This document shows, one piece after another, positions 1 through 12,842 of a stretch of 64,000 nt of DNA. The DNA is from Cannabis sativa (lineage: Eukaryota > Streptophyta > Magnoliopsida > Rosales > Cannabaceae). The DNA lies in assembly GCF_029168945.1 (NCBI RefSeq), contig NC_083604.1:73672211-73736210 (forward strand), in the 5' to 3' direction. The notes beneath the pieces are model-generated. The model had not been told where the DNA came from and ran no database searches. It was given only the letters and a program-made list of their open reading frames with translations. The position numbers and the translations under genes were made by a program. How positions within the stretch are numbered: the first letter of the stretch is position 1; every line of letters starts with the position of its first letter.

Positions 1-848
1 AATTTTTTATATTGTTTTTTCTTTAGGATGATGTTGATGAAACTGGTTTTTTTTTTTTTTTTTACTGTTGCTTTTAATGAAATAATTAGTTTTTAACAAA
101 AAAACAAAGGAAAAAAATAGTAGTTTAAATAAAAAAAAAAACAAGTTTAATTTCTGTAAAAAAAAAATAATATCTATAGTTGAGATCATTTTTTATTTAT
201 TTTAGTATTTATTTTTTTAAAAAAGAAAAAATAAATAAAAAGAAACACAAATTTTAAGTTTTTTATGGCATTACTCAAGACTTTTTCCCATATTTGTAAG
301 TTTTTTTAAAAAATGCCATATTTAGTGTAATTAAGTTTTTATGCCATATATATCAAAACTTATCTTTATTTTCCCATATTTTTGTAAATAGCCCTTTAAT
401 TTTCCAACTCAACTCACGTTTCATTTTATTATAATTTTCTAAATAATTTTTATATATTAATATTTTTAGAATAATTGGTTATTTGATAATTAAATGGTAA
501 TGCCATGTCATTACATAGTTTCTTTGCATGAAAAATGCCACATCATCAGTTTTAAACCAAAGTGAAACAGAGAGTAACCGAAGGATGAAATTTTATTAGT
601 TTAAATAGTTTGAGGACTATTTTTAACAAGCATAATATTATAAGGCGCAAAATTTAGTAGGGTAAAAAGTTCGGAAGGAAAAAATGCTATTTATTCTATA
701 TATTAGTATAAAATTGTGAAAATTTAAAGATAGCATTTTTATAAAATAAATTATACCTTGTTTTTTTTCAAAAAAAATATATACAAAATATGATACTTAA
801 GAAAACGAAGAAAAAAAAAACTTTACACCAAAATGGGACATGAGACAC
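1..848. other. AT-rich gene-free stretch
   Basis: No supported coding sequence, RNA gene or clear repeat boundary is visible. The stretch is dominated by A and T runs. Around 260-380 there are loosely repeated 'atgccatat' phrases that look like a decayed MITE, but no ends could be fixed. Confidence 0.5.
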
Positions 849-849
849 T

Positions 850-2724
850 TTTGGCATGTTTACTAATAAGTAATGGGAATCAATAGTAAGGTAATCATTC
901 CCTTACATTTGGTTACTTGCATTATTAAAATTAGGAAAGGGAGAAATTGATTAAATAAGGGAGAAAAGAAAGGGAGAACTTCTCCCACCAATTTTGTAAA
1001 GAATGTCATTAATGGCACGTTTACTAAAGCGTAATCGTTATCGGAATAAATTAATGGGAGAAATGAAAGGGAATAAAATGTTATGAAATCAAAATAATTA
1101 TTTTAACATGTTGTTTACTAAACTGTCCGGAAACGGAATCGGAATCACTTTATTTTGTTTACATCAATAAGGAAAGGTAATCGGAATGCTTTAAGTTGAC
1201 CATATTACCCTTAATATAATTTTTTTTTTATTTATTAAATAAATTAATTTATATAATAATAAATAAATTCATAAATGATTACATAAAAAAATTAACATAA
1301 TACTGCTAAAAAAAGTATCCTCATATTATTCAATTAAACAATATCTGACCAAACCATAAATAAAATCTCCACATGAAAATATTCTAATGTGAAACATAAA
1401 GATAAACAAAATCCCAAATATCTAGCAATTATAAAATTATGCATCATTTTGCAACATATTCAGGATATATAGCAGTTTCATCTCATCTGATATTGCATAA
1501 AACACTCGCATCAATGGAGGTTCTTTAGCCAATATGTTGGTTGCTTGAATACACTGCATTGGAGTTAGGCCATTAATCTTGCTTATTTCTGTGAATAAAT
1601 TGGTTTGCATCTCAGCTACATCCTTATCAGATATTGCATCAATTAATCCTTGAAACTTCGGGACAATATTAGATATAGAATCTGCTAAGGCACCAACATT
1701 TGTAGAAATTTCATCCATAACCTTAGTTTTTTTATTCTTACCACGTTGTTGGTTACTAGTAGTACTCTCAGTAGATCTACGACGCATATTAGTTGGTTGT
1801 TGAGTATGTGAGACACCATCAAAATATGATGATGGTGATTGAGTTGGACTATTCAATTGTACCAAAATATATATCTCAATGTCAGATTTATATTATAGAA
1901 GATGTTTTTCAATTAAAATAATAATAAAACATGATAATAAACATAAACCATCAATATATGCATCATACATGCATCATCAAAAAGTATATATATATAATGA
2001 ATGATAAAGAATTAAAACTCACCTTGATGTTGATATGTGGTTGTTCCTCTCTCAGAAAAAAAGAAGAAGAAGAAAATAGCTGCTGCAAAAAAAGAAACGA
2101 AAGAGAGAATAGAAAAGTAGTTTGTTTAGGGTTTAGGGTATATAATATATATATAATAGGGTATATAATATTTGGTGGCAAAAGTGTCTTTTTGTTTTTA
2201 ATAATAAAAAATAAATAAAAAACTAAAAAATAGCATTACCCGTAATGGTTTATACCTGAAGAAATTGGGAGGAAAACTTCTCCCATTGTTTTCTCCTAAT
2301 TTTATGCCTTTCCCTTAGAGTATTCCAACCATTAAATAAAGTAAACAAATGAAAATGAGTGATTACCATACCTATCACTCCCAATCCTGATTAGTAAACA
2401 TGCCATAAGGGTAATGGATTTTTATTATTTTTATTTTATTTTTTAATATTAAATATATAATGACAATTTTGTCCTTTAAAATATGTCTTGCAAAATAACT
2501 ACCATATAATATAGTTTAACTCAAAAGGGCAATTTAGTCAATTTAAGCATTCCGATTACGTTTCCTAATAAAGTAAACAAGATAAATCACAACTATTCCA
2601 TTTTTAAAAAATTTTAGTAAACAACATATTACAAATATTGATTCCGATTATTTTTCATTTATTCCGTTACATTTCTCCATTAATTTATTCCGATTCTGAT
2701 TACTGTATAGTAAACGTGCCATTA
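850..2724. mobile_element. Harbinger-like element with two interleaved pairs of inverted repeats
   Basis: The outer sequence at 1012-1210 (GGCACGTTTACT...) is the reverse complement, with scattered differences, of about 2530-2723, giving arms of roughly 190-200 bp. A second, related pair (GGCATGTTTACTAA...) lies at about 855-1000 and 2245-2407. The pairs are interleaved rather than nested. TTA occurs at both edges of the 1012-2723 pair, which fits the TWA target preference of PIF/Harbinger elements but is not a clean duplication. The interior carries a fragment of a Myb/SANT-type ORF1 and no transposase. The element is therefore inferred to be nonautonomous and possibly rearranged. Confidence 0.6.
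1437..1865 (-). pseudogene. Harbinger ORF1 / Myb-SANT-like protein, C-terminal fragment
   Basis: An open frame of 142 codons encodes a basic linker (RRRSTES, then GKNKKTKVMDE) followed by a helical tail ending MKLLYILNMLQNDA. This resembles the C-terminal part of plant Myb/SANT-like (L10-interacting type) proteins, which are related to the DNA-binding ORF1 of PIF/Harbinger transposons. The frame opens with a TTG codon and the first in-frame ATG is at residue 27. The Myb/SANT DNA-binding domain that should precede it is absent. Upstream on the same strand are a telo-box-like AAACCCTAAA near 2126-2142, TATA-like DNA, and a consensus splice donor (CATCAAG|GTGAGT) near 2020-2030, so a promoter and leader exon may survive while the DNA-binding exon was lost. 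Family assignment is by recognition only. Confidence 0.45.
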
Positions 2725-3139
2725 GTGTCTAGTTTATGTCCAGTACCAATGAATGAGGTTGGGTCACATAACATGACTGCCCTTCCATTCCATGCATTTT
2801 GAAACATTTATGATTTATTTATTATCAATCTTTAAATTTGAAAAACAATAATCAAACTGAGTAGTTCATGATAATATTGTCTTTGACCTTTACTGACATT
2901 AACCAAAGAACCCTGTTACAACCCCAACCCGAACCAAAATGAGAGACAAGACAAGGGAACCAACTCAATGTAATTGCATGTGTAATGTTCTATTCAGTAT
3001 AATTAATTTCATTCCACAAAACACAATACGTGGCAGTTGGCTCATTATTATTTTATTAAAAACCAAAAGTTCATATGTTCACATGAGTATTACGACTTTT
3101 ATGTCAACCTTTTGGAAAGAAAAATAAATGAAAAGTTTG
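2725..3139. other. Gene-free spacer
   Basis: No gene is visible. This is AT-rich sequence between the Harbinger-like element and the poly(T) that marks the LINE 3' end. The small + strand open frame in it has no recognisable protein features. Confidence 0.5.
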
Positions 3140-4684
3140 TTTTTTTTTTTTTTTTTTTTTTTTTTTGAGAGAAAGGGAGCCCGCTAAGGAGAAAGGAAAT
3201 CCACTAGATTGCAGGGGTCATCGCCTATCCAAACAGCTACTTCATCTGAACCTGAGGCCCAATGTGCCAATTTATCAGCTAGAGAGTTTGCAGTACGATT
3301 GGTGTGGAAGATATGAACGTCAGGTAGAAGAGACAAAGTTTCCTTGATTTGCCGAATGAGATCTCCAAACACTGAGATATCGTCTTTGTGATGACAAATG
3401 GCGTCAATTACAGCTTTACAGTCCGATTCTACTTCTTGGACCAGAAAGTGCTCGTCAATGCACCAGCGAAGCAGAGAGAGGAGAGCCTTAGCTTCCAAAG
3501 TGGCGACAGAACCACCGCCCTGATAGGGTTGGGCGAGGGCTGCAACCACTAAACCTTCACTATTCCGGATTACTCCACCAAAACCCACTTTTCCGCCATT
3601 CTTGGGAACTGCCGCATCCACATTGAGCTTGAGAGTGCCGGGCTTCGGGGGAATCCAGGGAGCAGGGGCAGGGGTCGTAATTGGCCGGCCTGAGAGTGAC
3701 GAGGCTGAGGACGTCAAGTTGTAATCTGCTAAAAAGCTTTGAGCCAGACTGATAATTGCATGCGATTGGTCTGGAGGTTGACCTTTGAGAGCTTTATTCC
3801 TGTTAAACCAAACAAACCAAGAGATACACAGAAAAAGAGCAACATCGTTCTTGGAGAAAGATGTGTAAATTTGGTAAGCTAAATCATGGAACAAAATTTC
3901 AGAAGAGCAGGAAAAAATATAAGGTTGAAATTGCGTACCTTTCCAGACTCTCCGGACATTCTGACAGTAGAACAATGCATGTGACACCGATTCTTCATGG
4001 TTTCCACAACGGTTACAACCCGGGGATTGGATGATTTTCCTAATGGCTAAGTTTTTAGCGGTGGGGAGGGTGAGGTTTGTGGCACGAAAAGCAAAGTGTT
4101 TCACCTTGGGAGGAATCGGGAGATGCCAAAGGTTTTTCCACCAAGGCGAGGGAGAAGAGGAGGAAGGGATATCAAGAGAGCTAGCAGATGAGAAACTAAG
4201 GTGATAGCCGGATTTGACTGAGAAGATCCCAGAGGTTGTGTGTTCCCAGACCAGGTCATCCTGGGTTGGGGTAAGGGGGAGAGGGATAGAAAGGATGATA
4301 TGGGCCACATGGGGGGGAAAACAACGATGAATTTCAGCAGTGTCCCAGGATAAAGAAGGGGTGATGAAAAAAGCTACTCTGTCAGGGACAGGGAGTAAAG
4401 TGGTGATCTGTCGACATCCCGGAATCCAATAATCTGTGGTGGTGCAAGTGTTCTGTCCATTGCCAATTTTAGAGATGAGACCTTTTTGGAGCAGCTCTTT
4501 TCCCCAGCAAATGCTACGCCAAACAAAGGACGGAGAATGCCCCGTGGAGCTACTAAGGAAGGAAGACTGAGGGTAGTAACGGGCAGATAAAATTCTGGAG
4601 ACAGTGGAGTTTGGTTGCTTTAGGATGCGCCAGGCTTGTTTAGCAAGCATGGCTTGGTTGAAATGGACCAGGGAGAGATACATA
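3140..4684 (-). mobile_element. 5'-truncated L1-type LINE retrotransposon with poly(A) tail
   Basis: A run of 27 T at 3140-3166 on the + strand is the poly(A) tail of a minus-strand element. It is followed directly by the C-terminal half of a LINE ORF2 (zinc-binding and RNase H regions). The element stops near 4684, so the endonuclease and reverse transcriptase domains are missing, as expected from incomplete target-primed reverse transcription. The long tail and the open reading frame suggest a fairly recent insertion. I could not identify a target-site duplication. Confidence 0.85.
3184..4683 (-). pseudogene. LINE ORF2 C-terminal fragment (zf-RVT and RNase H)
   Basis: The 499-codon open frame begins with the end of a reverse transcriptase thumb region (FNQAMLAKQAWRI, about residues 8-20), typical of plant LINE ORF2. 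A zf-RVT region follows at about 155-245, with the pattern W..L..LPIPPKVKHFAFR, then LPT and CNRCG...ES.SHALFYC. The C-terminal RNase H domain (about 350-490) retains its acidic residues: D in LNVDAA, E in ATLEAKA, D in ESDC and D in NSLADKLA. The reading frame has no stop, but without the endonuclease and polymerase parts it cannot support retrotransposition. The initiating ATG lies at the truncation junction and is probably fortuitous. Confidence 0.85.
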
Positions 4685-4685
4685 A

Positions 4686-5231
4686 TTAATTAGTTATTAA
4701 TTGTCAGTAGCAAAGCGAATAAGGAAATATGTCAAATAATCAATGTTCAAATTTCTCATGATTGAGAAGAATGTTGAATTGAAAATATTGGTCTTGACAA
4801 ACTGGAAAAAGAGAATATTAATTAAATTTATACCTAGCTAGAAGGTGATCACACACAGCATAGACTAGCCTAGCCTACCTTTATAAGACTTTACTTCATA
4901 TAAATAAAAATAAAAAATAAAATGTCCACAAAAGTCTACTCTTCACTATTGTTTGCCCTTTGATAGTTTAATTTATATACTTATAAGCCAACATCTCAAA
5001 TCTTCAGTACAAGCAAAATCGATAGCTTTGCTTTGATTTTTGTTTCCTTAAAACGACCCAAAAAAGATACCAAAACGCCAGTAATCACGCATCAAATAAC
5101 TCTCAAGAAACCATATATACATAATTAATTGATTATTCACAATTGAAGATTACTCCCAATTATTGTTATTAATTTTGACATATTATTTTTAATTATTATT
5201 AACATTATTACCATCAACACTATTGTCTTTA
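4686..5231. other. Gene-free spacer ending in a MULE target-site duplication
   Basis: No gene is visible. The last nine bases (5223-5231, TTGTCTTTA) match 14821-14829 (TTATCTTTA) at 8 of 9 positions and are read as the target-site duplication of the element that starts at 5232. Confidence 0.5.
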
Positions 5232-6354
5232 GAATAATTATCTTTTTTACCCCCTCAACTTATGACACTACTATATTGTGCCCCCTAAAATATATGACCT
5301 GTTAAAAACTCCCCTTAAAATATAACCATTGCATTATTATGGTCCTTCTGTTAGTATCTGTTTGATTTGACTGTTAAAATAATATTTGTCAATCTCTAAT
5401 TTGTCCACAAAGAAATTTATTTTAATTCAATCTGAACATTAAATTTATAATTTATAAATTAAAAATAATTACAGTAAAACCAAATATCACAACCCAGAAA
5501 AACCACCACATCACCGATGCTTCTATATACATGAAAGATTCATATTAAAATTAAAGGTCATCCATAGATTCCTATTAAAATTAAAAGGTTAGTAATTGAT
5601 AAAAGAAAAAAAAAAACATTGCAGGTTAATGTGCAGAAAAAATCGTGAAAGACAAATAGAAGTACCCTAAATCAGATCTAATGCACTCACAAAACCCAGA
5701 AGTTTGATGCTTCTCATTCTCATATACCCCTCTCTCACTCTATTTCAATATTCAGATTTGAAGCCCTAGCAAGTATGCCGCCTACGTGTCTCTCATCTCA
5801 CAAATCTCTTTCTCTTCTCACATCTCATCTCTCTCCTCCCCCTCTTTCTTTCTCACTTTCGTCCTCTATTTGTTAAGTTAAGTAGGGGTGGCGAACGATG
5901 GGGAATGGGTGAGGGACTGGACGAGAGATTTGACGGAAGTTCAAGTGGCTGGGAAATTTTTACGACGGATCTGTATTTTTAGGTGGTAATATAACTCTTT
6001 TGGTTATTGAGAAAGTAAGTAAAAAAAAGAAAAAAGAAAAAAAGAAGAAGATGAAGAAGCAGCATGGTTAATTTTTTTTTGAGAAATTGACGCTGAAAGA
6101 CCAAAAATTTTAAATAAATGTCATAACTAACGCTAATTATTTAATTTGTGAAATATACTCTTGTTTTTTTATTTTATTTGGACAAGTATATACGCACACT
6201 GTTATTGTTTTACTTCTACACTTTTAACTTATCCTTTTATCTTTTTCTCTTTCTTACATCTATCTCTTCCCTTATATTAAATTACATCTATATAATAATA
6301 ATCACAATTTTATTCCTTTTTATAACTATGGAACCATCAAATATTCTCTCTCTT

Positions 6355-6560
6355 TCTTTTTTTTTCTTTTATTTATTTTTATACTTTAAAATATTTTTTT
6401 TTTTACATTTTTACGAAATTTTACACAGGAATCCTATAGCAACTAATGGAACAACCTAAATCGTAACCAAAATCCGTATAACAACTCACATAGCAACTAC
6501 CAAAGCAACCAAAACTGTAAATTTGAAAAGAAAAAAAAAAGTTAAAAATAGTATATGAAG
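6355..6560 (-). repeat. Dispersed 'GTTGCAATAG' repeat, copy 1
   Basis: This is the reverse-complement orientation of the repeat at 26770-26990 and 46285-46510. Shared phrases include a TTTACAGTTTTGGTTGC-like block, several TAGTTGC units and a GTAAAATTTCGTAAAAATG-like tail. A weaker relative lies at about 51670-51860. The family is AT-rich and noncoding, and its superfamily was not determined. Confidence 0.45.
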
Positions 6561-7984
6561 TAATTTCCTATTATTTTACATTTAGTTTAAAAATCATTTT
6601 TAACTATCACTGATAATCGTTTGATCATAAAAGTTACACCATTATCACCTAGTTCTACTATTTAATGCGATTTTTTTAATATATTAGAAACATATTTTTA
6701 TTTGCTGAAAAAGATAATTGAAATTAAAAGTAACATTTTAGTTTCATTTATTTTAACTTTAAACAAAACAAAATTTACCAACTAATTTCATTCGTTATTA
6801 AAAAAAAATTGTTATTTAATATTTTTAAAAGTTACTAATTGTTTGCTTCATAATTTTTTAATTTCTTTACTATAAAAATAATGAACTTTCAACTCAAATA
6901 AAATTTATTAGTAATTGGATAAATACTATATTTGATTTGATTTATCAAAAAAAATCAAACAAAATTTCATATACCAATCAATTTTACAAGATTATAAAAA
7001 ATATTTTATAAGTTTATTACAACAAATAAATGTAACCTAAAAGTATTATAACCAACAAGACAACATAGCGTTACTTAAAATAAATAAAAAGTAACGAAAA
7101 TATATCTTAAACAATAAAAGTACATACTTTAACATTATATTAGAGCTATAATTTTAAAAATAACAAATTGAAAAAGTAACCAAAAGTCAGTGAATACGTA
7201 AATTTTGTTTAATTTAAAATTTAGTTGTTTTATCTCTAAATAAAATATGAAAGAAACTAAAATGTAGCTTTTTCATTACAGCAATCTAGCTTCATCGGTG
7301 AAGATAATGCTACTTTTGATTCTTAAATAAATTTTTGAAAGTAATTTAAATGTTATTAAGAAAAAAGTAATCTAAAAAATATCTTAAGCAACAATGCAAG
7401 TTACCTAAAAAATTTATAATATAGTTAATTATATAATTTTTAACTTTATGATATCAATTAGTTTCATTAATTATAAATTAGTTATTTCTTTATCAATTAA
7501 TTTCATTAATTATAATTTTATGATATCAATTTGTTCCTTTTTCATTAATAAATTATAAAAGAAACTAAGAGATTACTTTTGATTATGATTACGTTTTTTT
7601 TTGTAACAACCAAAAAATATATGCTTCTAACATATTAAAATGATGATTTTAAAAAATAAGTCACAGTAATACTATTTTCAAACTGGAATGATTAACGCTG
7701 TGATCAGGAAATTTTTTTGAAATAATAAAGAATAGAGAGAAAAAGATAAAAATAATAATTAAAAAAAATGAAAACTAAAAAGATTCATAGCAGGAGAAAA
7801 GTGGTCATGATAAACTAAAAACTGAACACATAGGGAGATAATTATTTTTAACTTTTCGGTAGATAGCGTCATTAGGTATGTATTGTGTGCACTATTTAAA
7901 TTATTACATCTGTTTTTGTAATTAATTTAAACATTACGTATATAATTAAAAAATCCCCTTTTTTTTTAATTAAAAATCAATTTT

Positions 7985-9068
7985 TATTATGAAATATTAG
8001 TATTATGTAAGGGTCAGTTTGGTACGCAGGATTGGACTGGATTGGACTGAAAAGGATTGGACTGCACTAGACAAGATTGGATTATGCTGAAAGTAATCCT
8101 GTGTTTGGTTTAAGAATGGACTGGACTATTTTATTTATTTCCTTTTAGAAAAAAAAAACTTAAATTAAATAAAAACATATAATAATAAATTAAAATTAAA
8201 ATATATAATAATAAATAAATAAAAATAAATAATTCGTAGCAAAAAAAAATAATATATCATATATAATTAAGAATATATCATAAATATATAATAAAATATT
8301 TTGTCATATTTTTTATTTAATAAATAATTAAAATAGTAAAATAAAAATACTTGAATAATATAAAATTGTTTATCTTAAACACTAATTTAATATAAATATT
8401 AATTTTTTAAAATATTTATATAAATTTTTTAGTAATTTAAAAATAATATATAATTTTATTGTCATATTTTTTTTTCTTAGAATCAATTTAAGTAACTATA
8501 ATTTAATTAATAATATTCTAAATTTTAAAAACTTATGTATAATAATTCAAAATTATACATTTTCACTAATTTTAATGAATAAGTTTTTGATAAAAAAATG
8601 TATAAATAAATGTGTGATAATTATTTCCTTTAAATTCTAATTAAATTTAAAATATATTAATAAAATTTAAATTAAAAAACGATAAAAAAAAAATCTCACC
8701 TGCATGGGATTATTTATTCCACCCTGCTGGATGGGATAAATAATACTAGACAGATGAGGTTAACTGGATTAGTTATCCAGACTTCTAACATGCCCAAACA
8801 CTGGATTAGACAAATTAGTCTGTCTAATCTAATCCAGTCCTGCGTACCAAACGGGCCCTAATATTATAATTTAGAGAAAGAAAATAGAGAAGAGATGAGA
8901 ATTTTCTGAGTGTTTTATTCCAATAGGTGATCTCCTATTTATACACATACAATAGTCAAATATTAAGAAACTAAGAGAAAGGGAAACTAAGAAAAAGGGA
9001 ATGTTGATTACATTAATGGTAATAAATAAAAGATTTGGACATCCACATAATTAATACTATTTATAACA
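7985..9068 (-). repeat. Copia 3' LTR, interrupted by a MITE
   Basis: The LTR is present as 7985-8010 plus 8862-9068. Removing the MITE (8011-8858) and one TAA duplicate leaves 233 bp, exactly the length of the partner at 14278-14510. The outer end is TATTATGAAAT and the inner end is TTTATAACA. Confidence 0.95.
8011..8858. mobile_element. Tourist/Harbinger-type MITE inside the Copia LTR
   Basis: The 848 bp insertion has terminal inverted repeats GGGTCAGTTTGGTACGCAGG (left) and GGGCCCGTTTGGTACGCAGG (reverse complement of the right end), matching at 18 of 20 positions. It is flanked by the 3 bp duplication TAA at 8008-8010 and 8859-8861. The empty site can be read directly from the other LTR (TATGTAATATTA at about 14297-14308). 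TWA target sites and this type of terminus are characteristic of PIF/Harbinger MITEs. No coding potential is present. It must be younger than the Copia insertion that it interrupts. Confidence 0.93.
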
Positions 9069-9168
9069 CTCCCCCTTGGATGTCCATAATAACTGCCTCA
9101 TTAAAAACCTCGCCGAGAAAACCCAGTGGGACAAAACTCGGTCAAGGAAAAAAGAGTGCAGTATGAAA

Positions 9169-12100
9169 TTACTCCCCCTCATTTCGGCATTCGTGGAGAT
9201 CCTTTAATCGACGCATTCCAATCTTGTGAACCATCTTCTCAAAAGTTGATGTTGGTAACGACTTCGTGAATAAGTCTGCAAGATTATCGCTTGATCGAAT
9301 TTGTTGAACATCGATATCACCATTTTCTTGAAGATTGTGTGTAAAGAAGAATTTTGGTGAAATATGTTTAGTTCTGTCTCCTTTAATGTACCCTCCTTTA
9401 AGTTGAGCGATGCAAGCAGCATTATCTTCATAGAGAATTGTTGGTACTTCTTTATTAGATGTTAATCCACATGTTCCTCGAATATGTTGTGTCATTGATC
9501 TTAACCAAACACATTCTCGACTTGCCTCGTGAATTGCAAGTATCTCAGCATGATTTGAGGAAGTAGCCACTAAAGTTTGCTTTGTTGATCGCCAGGATAT
9601 ATCAGTGTCACCGCAAGTGAACAAATAGCCAGTTTGAGATCTGGCTTTATGTGGATCAGATAAATATCCTGCATCTGCGTAGCCAATAAGTTGTGACCCA
9701 CAATTATTAGAATAGAATAATCCTTTATCAATAGTACCCTGGAGATAGCGGAGTATGTGCTTAATCCCTTTCCAATGTCTATATGTTGGAGCAGAACTAA
9801 ATCTTGCTAATAAATTGACAGAGAAAGCTAAATCAGGTCTTGTACAATTAACAAGATACATCAATGCTCCTGTTGCACTAAGATATGGTACTTCTGGACC
9901 AAGGAGCTCTTCATGTTCTTCTTTAGGTCGAAAATGATCTTTTTCTACATCAAGTGACCTGACTACCATTGGGCTACTCAATAGGTGTGATTTATCCATA
10001 TAAAACCGTCTCAAAATTTTTTCAGTATAAGTTGACTGATGAATGAAAATTCCACATTTTAAATGCTCAATTTGTAGACCAAGACAAAATTTTGTTTTTC
10101 CTAAATCTTTCATTTCGAACTCTTTCTTTAGATATTCCACAGCTTCTGAAAGTTTTTCAGGAGTTCCAATAATATTCAAATCATCAACATATACAACAAT
10201 GATAACAAACTCAGGACTTGAACTTTTTATAAAAACACATGGGCAAATAGGATCATTTTTATATCATTCTTTTAATAAATATTCACTAAGTCGATTGTAC
10301 CACATGCGTCCTGATTGTTTTAATCCATACAATGATCTTTGTAATTTAATTGAGCACATTTCTCGATTGCTTGAATTATATGCATCAGGCATCTTAAATC
10401 CTTCAGGGATCTTCATGTAAATATCACTATCTAGTGATCCATCTAAATAAGTTGTGACTACATCCATTAATCGCATATAGAGTTTTTCACTCACAGCCAG
10501 GCTAACCAAATATCTTAATGTTATTGCATCCACCACAGGAAAATATGTCTCCTCATAATCAATACCTGGCCTTTGAGAAAAACCTTGAGCTACAAGTCTT
10601 GCTTTGTATCTCACAACTTCATTTTTCTCATTTCTTTTACGTAAACATACTCATTTGTATCCAACGGGTTTCACACCTTCAGGTGTTTGGACTATAGGTC
10701 CAAATACTTTGCGTTTAGCAAGTGAATTCAATTCTGCTTGAATTGCTTCTTTCCATTTTGGCCAATCTTTTCTATTTTGACATTCTTTGATAGATTTAGG
10801 TTCAAGATCCTCGTATTCATTCATAATTTCTAGCGCTACATTATAAGCAAAAATATTGTCGACAATTACTTCGAGTCGGTTCCATTCTTTTCCTGTATTG
10901 ACATAATTTATTGAGATCTCATTATTGCTAATATTTTCAGGTACCTGAATCTCTTCAAGTGATTTGTTTATGTCAACATCTTCCTCGAAATTTTCAGCCT
11001 CTTCATTAGGGCCATCTTGATTATTTGCTCCCTTTCTTTTTCGAGGATTTTTATCTTTGGAACCGACTGGTCTACCACGTTTCAAACGTGCTTTAGAATC
11101 ATTAATTAATTGTCCTTCTGGGACTTCAATTCAAATTGGAGCATTTTCAGCTGGAATATGTCATTTTGTAATTTTCTTTGGGTCAGTGAATGTATTTGGT
11201 AATTGATTTGCAATATTTTGCAAATGAATTATTCTTTGAACTTCAAGTTCACATTGATTTGTACGAGGATCAAATTGAGATAATGATTGTGCATTCCATA
11301 TAATTTCTTTTTCCAGCTGTTTCTTTTCCCCTCCCCCTAAAGCTGGGAAACTTGTCTCGTCAAAATGACAATCAGCAAAACGTGTCGTAAATACATCTCC
11401 AGTTGTGGGTTCGAGATATTTAATGATAGATGGAGATTCATACCCAACATATATTCCCAGCCTCCTTTGAGGACCCATCTTTGTTCGTTGTGGTGGAGCA
11501 ATCGGAACATATACTGTACAACCAAACATTCTTAGATGGGAAATATTTGGCTCCTGACCAAAAGCCAATTGTAGTGGGAAGAATTTGTGATACGATGTTG
11601 GCCTAATGCGTACAAGTGCCGCAGCATGTAAAATAGCATGTCCCCAAGCTATAAGTGGGAGTTTTGTTCTCATAAGTAATGGTCTTGCGATTAATTGGAG
11701 GCGCTTAATAAATGATTCTGCTAGACCATTTTGTGTATGTACATGAGCAACAAAATGTTCAACATTTATCCCTATTGACATACAATAATCATTAAAAGCG
11801 TGTGATGTAAATTCACCAGCATTATCAAGGCGGATTGTCTTGATTTCATAGTCTGGGAATTGTGCTCGTAATCGGATTATTTGAGCAAGCAATCTTGCAA
11901 ATGCTACATTACGAATAGATAATAAGCAAACATGTGACCATCTAGTTGATGCATCTATCAATACCATAAAATATCTGAATGGTCCACATGGTGGGCTAAT
12001 AGGCCCACATATGTCGCCCTGAATTCGTTCAAGAAATCCAGGGGATTCAATTCCAACCTTTACCGGTGAGGGCTTAATGATTAACTTTCCTTGAGAACAA

Positions 12101-12762
12101 GCAGCACATGAGAACTCACTGGATAAAAGAATCTTTTGGTTCTTCAATGGATGACCATGTGAGTTCTCTATTATTCTACGCATCATAATTGAACCGGGAT
12201 GGCCTAACCGGTCATGCCAAATAACAAATAAATTTTTCTGGTTTGTGAACTTCTCGTTTACAATAACATGAGTTTCTATTGTACTTATACGTGTAACGTA
12301 CAAACCTGAAGACAAACCAGGTAATTTTTCTAATATGTATTTTTTTCTTGAAACAATAGATGTAATGCAAAGATATTCAAAATTATTTTCATCTATTGTC
12401 TCAATATGATATCCATTACGACATATATCTTTGAAACTCAACAGATTCCTTTTTGATTTGGTGGATAATAAGGCATCATCTATAATAATTTTTGTTCCTC
12501 TAGACATCAATATAATGGCTCTTCCGGAGCCTTCAATTAAATTTGCAGTGCATGATATTGTATTAATATTTGCCTTCATTCTTGATAAATTTGAAAAGTA
12601 TTTATCACTTCTAAGTATTGTATGAGTGGTTGCGCTATCCACCAAACACATATCATCACCATTATTTGTAGAATCATGTATAGAATAACAAATGTCCATT
12701 ACTTCATTAACAAAAAAACATAATAAGTTCAAAATATAAATGCTTAAATAATAAAAGTTCAT
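9169..12762 (-). pseudogene. Copia pol: protease, integrase, reverse transcriptase, RNase H
   Basis: One reading frame runs from 12762 to 9169, broken by TGA codons at 11161-11163, 11131-11133, 10651-10653 and 10264-10266. The protease motif LVDSATTHT lies near the start. The integrase has an HHCC-type region (WHDRLGHP, then CAACSQGK) and a DDE core (GDICGP, then RLDNAGEFTS with a downstream NGLAES). The reverse transcriptase shows ARLVAQGFSQRPGIDYEET and an intact YVDD near 10190. The RNase H region carries YADAGYLSD and SWRSTKQTLVATSSNHAE. The first three breaks fall around the integrase/RT linker and RT start, and the fourth falls just before the YVDD block. In two of them a Trp and a Gly appear to have been replaced, judging by family context. 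Confidence 0.9.
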
Positions 12763-12842
12763 TACATAAACATGCCAAATAAAATAAACACCTTAAAGTA
12801 AATAAATGATAATAATAAAAAAGACATAACAAAGAAAAGTGA

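Noticed and set aside
2126..2142. Interstitial telomeric repeat
   Set aside because: Only two TTTAGGG-like units. More likely a telo-box in the promoter of the Harbinger ORF1.
1931..2218. 95-codon plus-strand frame in the Harbinger-like element
   Set aside because: Lys/Ile-rich frame opposite the leader of ORF1, with no features.
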